In this document: positions 1-9,006 of the stretch, one piece after another
Position numbering within the stretch: the first letter of the stretch is position 1
How the letters are laid out: the number at the start of each line of letters is the position of its first letter
Assembly (NCBI GenBank): GCA_030686995.1
Contig: CM060704.1
Span: 113,459,042 to 113,523,041, forward strand
DNA length: 64,000 bases
Direction of reading: 5' to 3'
DNA from: Artemisia argyi
Taxonomy: Eukaryota; Streptophyta; Magnoliopsida; Asterales; Asteraceae
Translations under genes and position numbers: made by a program
Notes under the pieces: model-generated
What the model was told of the DNA's origin: nothing
The model's input: the letters and a program-made list of their open reading frames with translations, nothing else
The model's database searches: none

Positions 1-376
1 CAAGAGATGTGAAACCCTAATCCTTGGCCTTGTATATATACTAGGTGATTCCTTGGAGCACAAGCAAGGGTGGATCGACCCATGGTGTGGGCTTCGACCG
101 GCCTAGGCACCCTTGGGGTGTTTCTAGATCCTTCTTGACTCCCAAGTTACACTCTAGTCCTCGTTCTCTTATCCCTTAATAATAATTAATACTTACGTTT
201 AATATTAATGATTATTTAGTCCCTTAAGTGTTTATAAATATATATATACGATACATTTAACATATATATATTTATTTACATTATTCTTGTTTGTAAAGTG
301 TGCAATCCCGAGGTCTCGGGTTCGATACTAGACATTTACTAATTAATATTTATACGTAACTTTTAACACTAAGCAT
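1..376. other. Unassigned AT-rich sequence
   Basis: No ORF or repeat boundary is recognised here. Near 311-330 there is a stretch reading GGTTCGATACT, which resembles the B box of a tRNA-type Pol III promoter. No matching A box was found at the right distance, so it is noted only as a weak resemblance. Confidence 0.3.
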
Positions 377-857
377 GTGTTTACAGTGCATATTGCCCCC
401 GGTAGTCGCAGAGGCAACACTAAATTTATCCTTGAACATGTTGTCGACGCTTCGTCACCTGCAGTACACGAAACACCCACAACACCTGAAATAGGCTGCT
501 CATCAACAGCACTACTAGAACAGTCAAAGAAAACTGTCGCAACAGAAATTCCAACAACTGAGATCACCCCACCACCTACAACAGACGAACCAACTGGAAA
601 AAAAGGAACACCAAACTGAAGGAACATCCGACACACTTCGACGACAACTGTTTGCACAAGCTCGCGAAGAAACAGCTGAAGAACACACACAAGAAACAGA
701 AACTGCAGGCGCAGACACTCAAACAATGGCACCACCAATGTCACAACAAACAATGACCGAGACCGAAGACAAAGCAGTGACCCAAGCCAGCAAGAAGGCG
801 AATCACGACAAGCTCAAAGTAACAAGTACAATAACATGGTTTGTAACAAAACCTTAG
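377..857 (+). pseudogene. Thr-rich hypothetical ORF broken by a 1-bp frameshift
   Basis: An ORF from 377 to 619 gives about 80 residues rich in Thr, Pro and Glu and stops at 617-619. A second open frame then continues to a TAG at 855-857 with a similar Thr/Glu/Gln-rich composition. The two frames would join if the A tract at 598-604 were one base shorter, so a single homopolymer insertion explains the break. The bases before about 390 end in TTTACAG, which could be a splice acceptor, so this may be the last exon of a gene or of a DNA transposon. I do not recognise the family. The composition could also arise from non-coding C/A-rich sequence. Confidence 0.3.
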
Positions 858-1156
858 GTACCAGTAACATAATGTACATTAAATGAATGTAGGGTATCGG
901 CACATGTATGTAGGATAGACTTGCAGGTATGTGAAAAAAGGCTATGGCAGTAGCGTAATAGTCTTTGAAATTGTAAGTGTAAACCTGGTACAAAAAACAC
1001 TTGCAATGTTTTGTAAACAACATCCTGGCAATGCATCTATCCAATTTTCTCTATTTATCGGCACGTGCAGCTACACAAAACAAATGAACAGATTTATCAC
1101 ACAGGTGCATGACCTCAGATAGGAAGGCGTGGAGAGATAGAATTAGGATCTGCGGG
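858..1156. other. No recognisable feature
   Basis: AT-rich sequence with only short overlapping ORFs on both strands. Nothing supports coding or a repeat boundary. Confidence 0.4.
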
Positions 1157-1400
1157 TAGTGGGTTTAGGTTGTTGTAGATGTTCTAGGTGCCTAGTGGGT
1201 TTAGGTTGTTGTAGATGTTTTTTGGTTTTTGAGTTCTTTGTTTCTGCTTTGCCTTAGTTTTAGGCCTCGTGCGTGGCTCTGCTTTGCTCTGTTTTGCTTT
1301 TAGGTTGTTGGAGATGTTTTGTTTTTTGTTCTTTGTTTTTGCTTTGCCTTAGTTTTAGGCCCCGTGCGCTGATCTGCTTTGCTCTGTTTTGCTCCTTTAG
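1157..1400 (+). repeat. Degenerate tandem duplications, T/G-rich
   Basis: A 36-bp step repeats the phrase GTGGGTTTAGGTTGTTGTAG (1159 and 1195). A longer duplication of roughly 105 bp repeats the block that runs from TTGTTG(T/G)AGATGTTTT through GCTTTGCCTTAGTTTTAGGC to GCTTTGCTCTGTTTTGC, once ending near 1300 and again near 1393. The copies differ by several substitutions and small indels, so the duplication is old. The open frames read through it come from low-complexity sequence. Confidence 0.6.
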
Positions 1401-1569
1401 GTTGCCTGCTTTCTTTGTGCTTTTGTGTGTGCCTTTGTTTGCTTCCCCGGTTTGGTTGCTTGTTTTGCCTGCTTTTTTCCCCCCCTTTTTGTTTGCTTTT
1501 GCTTGCTGCTTTCTGCTTTTTTGTTCTATGCTCTCCCTCCTTTTTGTTTACTGTTTTTTTCCTTTCCTT
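1401..1569 (+). repeat. Polypyrimidine (T/C-rich) low-complexity tract
   Basis: The plus strand is almost pure T and C with scattered G, which is why both strands stay open in several frames with Phe/Leu/Cys-rich or Lys/Arg/Gln-rich translations. It directly precedes the retroposon-like 3' end and may be part of the same insertion. Confidence 0.5.
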
Positions 1570-1720
1570 TTCACCCGCACACCTGCACTTGCCGGAGGTC
1601 TCGTTGGAAGCAGTCTCTTTACTCCCGAGTTTATCCTGGGGTAGGGGTAGGATCTGTCTACATTTTACCTCCCCCATACCCTGCCCCGGCGGGATTGGGT
1701 TTGTTGTTGTTGTTGTTGTG
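1570..1720 (+). mobile_element. SINE- or LINE-like 3' end with (TTG)n tail
   Basis: The segment reads through a GGGGTAGGGGTAGGATCTG block, a CTACATTTTACCTCCCC block and CCCCGGCGGGATTGGGTTTG, then ends in six TTG units at about 1701-1719. This order (GGGTAGG, a pyrimidine-rich ACCTCCC box, GGGATTGGGT, TTG tail) is the known 3' architecture of plant TS-type SINEs and their partner RTE-like LINEs. No 5' tRNA-like head is seen and no clean target-site duplication could be fixed, so the copy may be 5'-truncated. Confidence 0.55.
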
Positions 1721-1922
1721 CAAAGGCCCCTGCCGCAACGTGGCGGGTTCCTTCTCCTTGTTATATTCATAGTTTGACTAAATTCAAATTCAATAATATA
1801 AAATGTTGAAAAATCATAATATTACCAGCCAAAATTGAAACACCGTGGTCTGTCGATGAAAAAATAAAACTATTTTTGTCACGCAATTCGTCTATTTTTA
1901 ACATATTTAAATAATAGAACAC

Positions 1923-2048
<126 letters not shown>

Positions 2049-2118
2049 TGAAACTCTGTAAATCGCCTGAGATTATTTATTGAGTGTTATAGTTAGTTAA
2101 TGCCAAGAAAATATAAAC

Positions 2119-3354
2119 TGTAACACCCTCATTTTTTACTGATCGCAGCGGATAAAGTGTTTGGGGTATTATTTCATAGAATCACAGATACAGTAATAGA
2201 AAACGACTCAAAAAGAAACGTTTTGGAAATTTAGTTATCATTCATAATTATCAGAGTTTTAATTATAAAAGATATACTTTTATTTTTGATGAGGTCACAA
2301 AAATCTAAGAGTTAGGTTGGTTGTGTTTGAATGATAACCATGAAAAGTTCTCCGAGTTCAATATATCCTTCTGCCATGGATCCATAGAAGTAATATACCT
2401 AGAATACATGCTTAAAAAGTCAACACTAGGTGTTGAGTGAGAATCATAGATTTAGGGGTTAGTGAATACAAGTTCCCTGGGTACAGTTGTTACACCCATA
2501 TGGGAAAATGCAAGTTTTGTGATAATTGTGATGCATGCACAATTATCGGGAGTTTAGTAGGTTGCACTAAGCTCATGAATCACACCTTAACGATCCGGGT
2601 CATGTGGGCTGCAGACCCAACATGAGGGGATGGAAGGATAACTTGCCAAAGTTATACCTTGAGTGGATTCAAATATAGTTCTTATTGGTACCACCTAGTG
2701 GGGTGTTAATACCAAGGGGAGTTGTCAAACTCCAATAGATCTATCAACTATATTCGCATTCGCTTGGGTAAAACGTCACAAATGATTAGATTCATGAATT
2801 TTGGTTATGTAGTGGTGGCTGTTAGTTTACTTGTGCAAACAACCAAAGAAAAAGACTTGTATTCGGTTTTAAGTAAAGCATTTATCATGTATCCCCCTCA
2901 CAGGGTTTATAAAGCATTTAAAGTGAAAGCATTTTAAAAAGTATGAGGCTATGAGAACTCACACGGTATTTAAAAAGAAATGAGGCTAAGAAACTCACAG
3001 TATTTAAAAAGATGTATGGCTACGAAACTCACCTGGGTGTAGAGTAATCTAAGTGATGCAAATAGTGACTCGGGAACTAGACCGCCTTACTAACATATCC
3101 TAGTGTGTTGTTGGTTTTGTATGTATGTCAAGCTTTAGTTATCATGTTTATGTTTCTCAAGTTATTGTTTGTAGGTTTGTTAATGTTTTTTATATAACAT
3201 AACACCGTTCAGGCCATTGTAATTCAGAAGTATATGACTCCTCACATGAAGCTCCCTACTATTGTATTATGTTATCAACATAATACCGTTCGGGCCATCA
3301 TAATTCAGAAGTTAATACTCCTCACACAAAGCTCCCTATTATTGGGTTATTAAC
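2119..3354 (-). mobile_element. Element B: partial Tekay-like LTR (3' part), minus strand
   Basis: The plus strand starts TGTAACACCCTC at 2119, the reverse complement of the LTR end GGGTGTTACA shared with elements A and E. Further inside, the reverse complements of several LTR landmarks of element E occur in the same order: the CGACTC-rich block near 2210, the TAAGCATGTAT block near 2405 and the AGGGAGC...GTGAGGAG block near 3240. The LTR breaks off at 3354 where element A begins, so its 5' part is not in view. No primer-binding site lies next to 2119, so this is an outer LTR end or a fragment. No coding sequence is seen. Confidence 0.7.
3198..3352. repeat. 81-bp tandem duplication inside LTR B
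   Basis: The block AACACCGTTC...ATTCAGAAG...CTCCTCACA...AGCTCCCTA...ATTG occurs at 3201 and again at 3282, offset by 81 bp, with about ten differences. Confidence 0.75.
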
Positions 3355-3516
3355 TGTAACCTCCCGTAATTTTCCCTTACGATTAGTAAATGCTCACAAG
3401 GAATAAAATGATATTACGGTAACTTAACACCACTTTTACGGGTAACAAATTTTTTTTTTACTAATGACTTGATATTGGAATCACTACGATAACTTGTGAT
3501 TGACTGTTTACCTAGG
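3355..3516 (+). mobile_element. LTR A, first piece
   Basis: The start of the A LTR, up to the solo Athila-like LTR. It ends with CTAGG, the left copy of that insertion's target-site duplication. Confidence 0.65.
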
Positions 3517-4935
3517 TGATGCGTAGGGATTGCACCAGGCTTTACCTCTCGAGGGATCTCGAGAAGCTTACAACCCCCACCAGGCAGTGTACCTGATCGA
3601 TGTAGTATAGTATAATGACAAGTACAGGAGGATTGATCGTTCAGCTAGGAATAGTGTCGCTGGGATTAGAAAACCTAAAGACTAGGTCTAGAGATGAGAG
3701 ATGATTCTTTTTGTATTTTTATATTTTATGAAAGCAAGTAAAAATCTCTGGTTTTAAGGAGTTTGGCGGAATTAGTTGCTAGTCAACTAACCCAATACTA
3801 AAGATGCAATCAAAATAAAATACTAAAATAAAAATAAAACTAAATTATACTAGAGTTGTGAGCAATATGTGGGAGAATTGTGTTTACTTAGATTTCACTA
3901 CTCCCTAGATATCTTTTACAGGTTAATTACTTGTTATAGTTGCGTGGATGACGGATTGTATTCCTTAATACCATTCATGGAGTGGCGTACTTACTTCCCC
4001 AATCCTATAAGCGCCTACTTCACTCCTATGTCGAGCCGGCTAAGAAGCTCCTAACATGGGATCACTAGAATTTGCTTATGAATTAAATACAACCAATACA
4101 ACCTAGTACACATCGGTTCATGTTTCCTAAGACGTTCAAGCATGTTACACAATGGAGATCTGCTAGTTTTCTTAAGCCTAACATTGAAATCATTCATCCA
4201 TTACAACCATAAACAAGTAATCAACATATAATTAACATCTAGATTTCATTACATCTAAGCAAACACAAGATAGATCTAGCCTAGCATGTTGAGATCAAGA
4301 CAAGCATAAGATATATTCAAACAACACATAGACATATTGATTGAATTAAGAGAAGACTTATCTCAATTGAACATGAAAGGATTCAAGGGGTGAAAACCCT
4401 TGAAAATACTGTAAAATACGACCTAGGGTTTACAAAGTTCGGCCCTAGTTTTCTCCACACAAGTTCCTCTCTAATGGATGAAAAATAGAAAACTATATAT
4501 AGATTCTGATAGGTGACGGCGTCAAGAATAAATGTCTGACGCCGTCATCTCGCCGCCAAATATTTTCTCGGACTGCCTAGATCTGGGTCTGACGTCGTCA
4601 TGTGTATCCCTTGTGCAGGCCATCACCATATTAACTCTTGACGCCCTTGTTGTGACGCCTTCAAGTTTTCACTGGGTCGTCATGGATTTTACTCTTGACG
4701 CCGTCATGATTTTCTTCTTAACGCCGTCAGGTACTGTTCTCAGCATGGACAATTAAGTTTTTGCCGTTTTCTTCACTTTTATGCTCCAAAAACGTCCGAA
4801 TTGCTTCCTTTTCCAGAATTCACTCCCAAAGTACCTAAAATCACAAAAGGAACGATTTAGGGCAATATTTGATCAAATAAATTCAATTCTGGGCTTAAAT
4901 GACCCCCTAAAAGTGGTTCATTTTTCGCCTCATCA
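3517..4935 (-). mobile_element. Solo LTR of an Athila-like element (E1 family)
   Basis: It is 1419 bp long and on the plus strand begins TGATGCGTAGGG and ends CGCCTCATCA, the reverse complement of the E1 LTR ends. It is flanked by a perfect 5-bp duplication CTAGG (3512-3516 and 4936-4940). With no internal region between, this is the product of recombination between the two LTRs of a former complete element. It keeps the TGACG/CGTCA cluster (about 4510-4745) and a TATA box at about 4493-4501 reading toward the left. Confidence 0.9.
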
Positions 4936-6822
4936 CTAGGAACGATGCTTACACACAACCTCGATAATCTATATTTATTGCGAACTATAAATCTAAAACG
5001 TTTATATTCATAACTATATGTTTCGTCTAAATACCGTATACTATTTATATGTTTCCCGAGCCTACGAAAATTCCCGAGAATGATCACTAATATTTTTGAA
5101 CCTCGACACGATACTTGAAACACACTACGTGGGCCCCCATCATCAACTGGGCCACGAAATTCAATTACAAACCAAACGGACTAGTTTTTATTTATTTTCT
5201 TTGTTTTGGGCCGACACAACAACAAGCCCAGTTACAAGCCCAAACGCACCCTTTTAGTTGCTTTCTTTTTTTCTTTTCTGTCGCGACATACGCCCAAAAC
5301 CACCTTTTTCTTACGATTTCTATACGTAACCTATATGTATTTTTAATCATCTCGTTTCATCTAGTGCCCAAGAATCATGAACAATAAAAGTTTCACTCCC
5401 CCTCGCTCGTTTACTACCCTAGAAACAACCCAAGTAAAACACTAAACGCACCATGTGAAGGATAAGTCCAAACGTGTCAAAACATTCCCTATTGCCTCCC
5501 CTGCTCCCCAATGGAAAACTTATGATCACTATTCTCATCATGTTATGTCAGGAATGAATAGCATGAAATCTTACACAATCTAAGCCTTGTAAACCCACAA
5601 TTGGACGAGAAGTGTGGTGCCAAGATTCATATGCATGCTACCCTCCAACTCATGTGCACCTATTATGTCTTTACACTCCAAGAACTCACTATATAAGCCT
5701 TTACATGCAAGCTCAGTAACTACATGCACTTATACGTACCATATCACATAAAATATAATGAAAGGATGAGTTGTTGAAGGACGAACGGATTGCCAAGAGT
5801 ACCATGCCTCAAGTGAACCTAGGACTCCAAGTTTGACGCTTCTTGAACCATTGATGGAACGTGAAGTGAACCACATAGCTTTCGTACCCTCACACGATCC
5901 CTACACTACGTTTTACACCACCTTTTAAAGGTGAGGTGAGACCTTGAACTTTATTTCTATATTTAGATACGTATGTTTATGTTTTGTGCACAAACACTTA
6001 CTATTAATAAATCGTAAACCATACACACGACACATACTTTTTATATATCGTATCACTAGTTGGCTAGATCACTAACGAGGAACTATAAAGATTTTAAACT
6101 CATATTAACGTATACACACATAATATCACACATTTCTAAGTAGGTTTGGACCTATACGATTTCTACTAAAAGACTTAGAATTATTTTCAAGTTTTATAGT
6201 TTTGCGTTATGAATTTTGGCCATGTACTTTGGCCTCGCCATTCTTAAAATCGACACATGACCACCCTATGTTTGAACACGAACTAATTACCTACCTTATA
6301 AACTAACGAGACTAATAAAGAACTAGACATAATAACTTGATTTTGTCACCAAATCGACCCTAAAGCAAAACGAGATTTCACAAGGATTTCAAGGAAAAAT
6401 TAAATTATATATGGGCCTGTTAAGCCCAAAAAGCTGTTTTTAGCTCATTCCGATAAGCTGATCGTAAAAGCTGTTTTGAAATGTTATTGTAACTTAAAAT
6501 GATGCACTATGATAAGCCTAGTGTTCCCCCCAAACCCTTTGGATCGAAAAATGCTAATGGGCCGAGTTTTTGTGGATCGTTAGGCCCATTTAAGTGAAAA
6601 TAAGGATTTTAGAACTAATAAGCTATCAAAATAAGCTGTTTTGAACATTCTGAGCTTATTGGAAAAAGTGGAAATGTTAAAGTTTAAATTTGGTAATTTA
6701 TGGACGATTTTTGCAAAATTTCGTTAACGAGGGACTAAAAATGTTAAGCTTGTAAACTTTGGGTCAAAACTGTCAAAACCATTTTCTAAGGATAAAAACT
6801 GTTAATATTGAAACATGGAGTT
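4936..6822 (+). mobile_element. LTR A, second piece
   Basis: The A LTR continues after the solo LTR up to element E1. It contains a good TATA box (TATATAAG at 5690-5697) followed by an ordinary transcript-leader-like sequence, so U3/R probably falls near 5700-5730. Short phrases such as AAGCTGTTTTGAA recur near 6470 and 6640. No supported coding region is present. Confidence 0.65.
5690..5697 (+). promoter_or_regulatory. TATA box of LTR A
   Basis: TATATAAG in an otherwise unremarkable context, oriented with the element. The start of transcription would be expected about 30 bp downstream. Confidence 0.45.
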
Positions 6823-7028
6823 TGATGAGGCGAAAAATGAACCATTTTTAAGGGGTCATTTAATCCCGGAATTGAATTTATTTGATCAAATATTGCCCTA
6901 AATCGTTCCTTTTGTGATTTTAGGTACTTTGGGAGTGAATTCTGGAAAAGGAAGCATTTTGGACGTTTTTGGAGCATAAAAGTGAAGAAAATGGCAAAGA
7001 CTTAATTTTTCATGCTGAGAACAGTACC

Positions 7029-7243
7029 TGACGGCGTCAAGAAGGAATTTGTGACGGTGTCAGGGGTAAAATCCATGACGACCCAGAGAAAACCTGAAGG
7101 CGTCAAGAGAAGGGCGTCAAGAGTAATTTTGGTGACGGCCTGCAATTGGAATACACGTGACGGCGTCAAACCCAGATGTAGGCAGTCCGAGAATTTATTT
7201 GGCGGCGAGATGACGGCGTCAGACATTTGCTCTTGACGCCGCC
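7029..7243. promoter_or_regulatory. Cluster of TGACG/CGTCA inverted half-sites in LTR U3
   Basis: Within about 215 bp upstream of the TATA box there are several complete or nearly complete TGACGGCGTCA/TGACGCCGTCA units (near 7030, 7052, 7158, 7210, 7233) plus single TGACG or CGTCA half-sites. TGACG is the established core of plant as-1-type elements bound by TGA bZIP factors. The same cluster recurs in every E1-family LTR here (solo, 33488, 57500, 60582). Confidence 0.65.
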
Positions 7244-7255
7244 ACCTCACAAAAT

Positions 7256-7264
7256 CTATATATA
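7256..7264 (+). promoter_or_regulatory. TATA box of the E1 5' LTR
   Basis: CTATATATAC lies directly downstream of the TGACG cluster and is matched by ATATATATAC at the same place in the 3' LTR (about 33923). Confidence 0.55.
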
Positions 7265-8250
7265 CTTTTCTATTTTTCATTCATAAAGAGAGGAACTTGT
7301 GTGGAGAATACTAGGGTCGAACCTAATAAACCCTAGGTCGTTTGTAACAGTATTTTCAAGGGTTTTCACCCCTTGAAACCTTTCATGTTCAATTAAGATA
7401 AGTCCTCTTTCAATTCATTCAATATGTCTATGTGTTGTTTGAATATATCTTATGCTTGTCTTGATTTTAACATGCTAGGCTAGATCTTTCATGTGTTTGC
7501 TTAGATGTAATGAAACCTAGATGTTGATTATAGGTTGATTGCTTGTTTATAGTTGTATTGGATGAATGATTTCAATGTTAGGCTTAAGAAAACTCGCAGA
7601 TCTCCATTGTGTAACATGCTTGAACGTCTTAAGAAAAATGAACCGATGTGTACTAGGTTTTAATGGTTGTATTTAATGCATGAGCAAATTCTAGTGATCC
7701 CATGTTAGGAGCTTCTTAGCCGGCTCGACATAGGAGTGAAGTAGGCGCTTATAGGATTGGGGAAGTAAGTACGCCACCCTATGAATGGTATTAAGGAATA
7801 CAATCCGTCATCCACGCAACTGTAACAAGTAATTAACCTGTAAAAGATATCTAGGGAGTAGTGAAATCTAAGTAAACACAAGTCTCCCATATATTGCTCA
7901 CACCTCTAGTATAATTTAGTTTATTTTCATTTTTAGTATTTTATTTTGATTACATCTTAGTAATTGGGTTAGTTGACTAGCAACTAATTCCGCCCAACTC
8001 CTTTAAAACCGAGATTTTTATTTGCTTTTATAAAAACTAAAAAAATACAAAAAGAATCACCCTTCATCTCTAGACCTAGTCTTTAGGTTTTCTAATCCTA
8101 GCGACACTATTCCTAGCTGAACGATCAATCCCCCGGTACTTGTCACTATACTATACTACAACGATCAGGTACACTGCCTGGTGGGGGTTGTAAGCTTCTC
8201 GAGATCCCTTGAGAGGTAAAGCCTGGTGCAATCCCTACGCATCAAGTTTT

Positions 8251-8268
8251 TGGCGCCGCAGCCCGGGG
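8251..8268 (+). promoter_or_regulatory. Primer-binding site of E1 (tRNA-Asp type)
   Basis: TGGCGCCGCAGCCCGGGG starts 6 bp after the LTR end. Athila elements classically use a TGGCGCCG... site complementary to the 3' end of tRNA-Asp. The middle of this copy departs from that pattern. Confidence 0.7.
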
Positions 8269-8416
8269 AATAGTTATTGTCTAGGTTAGAATTTCTTTTT
8301 ATTAGGTCTACTTTCTAGATTCCTTTCTAGTAAGATTTTATTTTTATTTTTAGGTTTTCTTTAGTCTATCTTTTTCTTTGTGCCCTTTGTTTGTAAAACC
8401 ATTTTCATTTGTCTTC

Positions 8417-8658
8417 ATGGCAGATGAGATTCCATTTAGATCATTAACAATAGAGGAACAATTAGTTTACTCGGATAGATTTGTTTCCTATTGTTCCAAT
8501 GAATTTTTGAGTAATCTTAGCTATATACAAGAGGAGATGGGTGTAAAGTTTGATAGGTTTGATGAGTTATGCACATGTGTGGCCTATATTAAACAATCAT
8601 TGTTAGGATCAATTCCTTTTAGTAAGACCCTTTGGAAAAATTTTGAGGAAAGCCTCCT
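8417..8658 (+). pseudogene. E1 internal ORF, N-terminal part (unknown function)
   Basis: The frame starts with ATG at 8417 (upstream in-frame ATG at 8378 is less likely, given the better GCAG-type context at 8417) and runs to the insertion point of copia C. About 80 residues are visible: acidic, with a short Tyr/Ser/Asn-rich region, and no zinc knuckle or gag signature. After C, the same coding style resumes at 30319 on the other side. The residues read after 8658 belong to the LTR of C. I do not recognise the product. It lies where an Athila element would have gag, but the sequence shows no match to the gag seen in element G. Confidence 0.5.
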
Positions 8659-8991
8659 TGTTAGGTCACCATTTAGTAAACGCAAGTATAAGAAATAAGA
8701 TGAGAATAAGAGATGGTTGATTATAAGATTATGAAGAGTGAAAGAACAAGAGTTTCATTAAGATATTCAAATAACCAACAATATTCAAGGTTACATAAGC
8801 TTAGTATATATAGGGGAGGAGTAGGGCAACACTCCCTTCCTCCCTCATTCATCTTAAACGTGGGCTTCAAGGCCCATTGGACTTTAATACATAAGCCTAG
8901 TAACATAAACATAATGAAATAAATAACTAAGCAACCTATTACAAAAGGTAATGACCGAAACTTGACTAAATACAAAAGTATGTTCCCAACA
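8659..8991 (-). repeat. 3' LTR of element C
   Basis: On the plus strand it starts TGTTAGGTCACC and ends TTCCCAACA. On the sense (minus) strand it begins TGTTGGGAACA directly after a GGGGGAGAT tract. A TATATATA box at about 8804-8812 is oriented with the element. The first 119 bp match 30200-30318 with one visible difference. Confidence 0.8.
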
Positions 8992-9006
8992 ATCTCCCCC
9001 TAAGGG
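8992..9006 (-). promoter_or_regulatory. Polypurine tract of element C
   Basis: The minus strand reads CCCTTAGGGGGAGAT immediately before the 3' LTR, the usual plus-strand priming site of copia elements. Similar G/A tracts occur further upstream (near 10903, 10978 and 11041). Multiple polypurine tracts are a known habit of Sireviruses. Confidence 0.7.

Larger units (their letters stand above)
6823..8244 (+). repeat. 5' LTR of E1
   Basis: TG...CA-bounded repeat paired with 33488-34909. U3 holds the TGACG/CGTCA palindrome cluster (7029-7243), then a TATA box at about 7256. Confidence 0.9.

Noticed and set aside
311..330. B-box-like GGTTCGATACT as evidence for a tRNA or SINE head
   Set aside because: No A box or tRNA-like fold is present at the right distance, so a single motif is not enough.
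1273..1777. Overlapping 115-156-codon ORFs on both strands, some Cys/Leu/Phe-rich like membrane proteins
   Set aside because: They are produced by the polypyrimidine tract and tandem duplication. The apparent hydrophobic helices are an artefact of T-rich codons.
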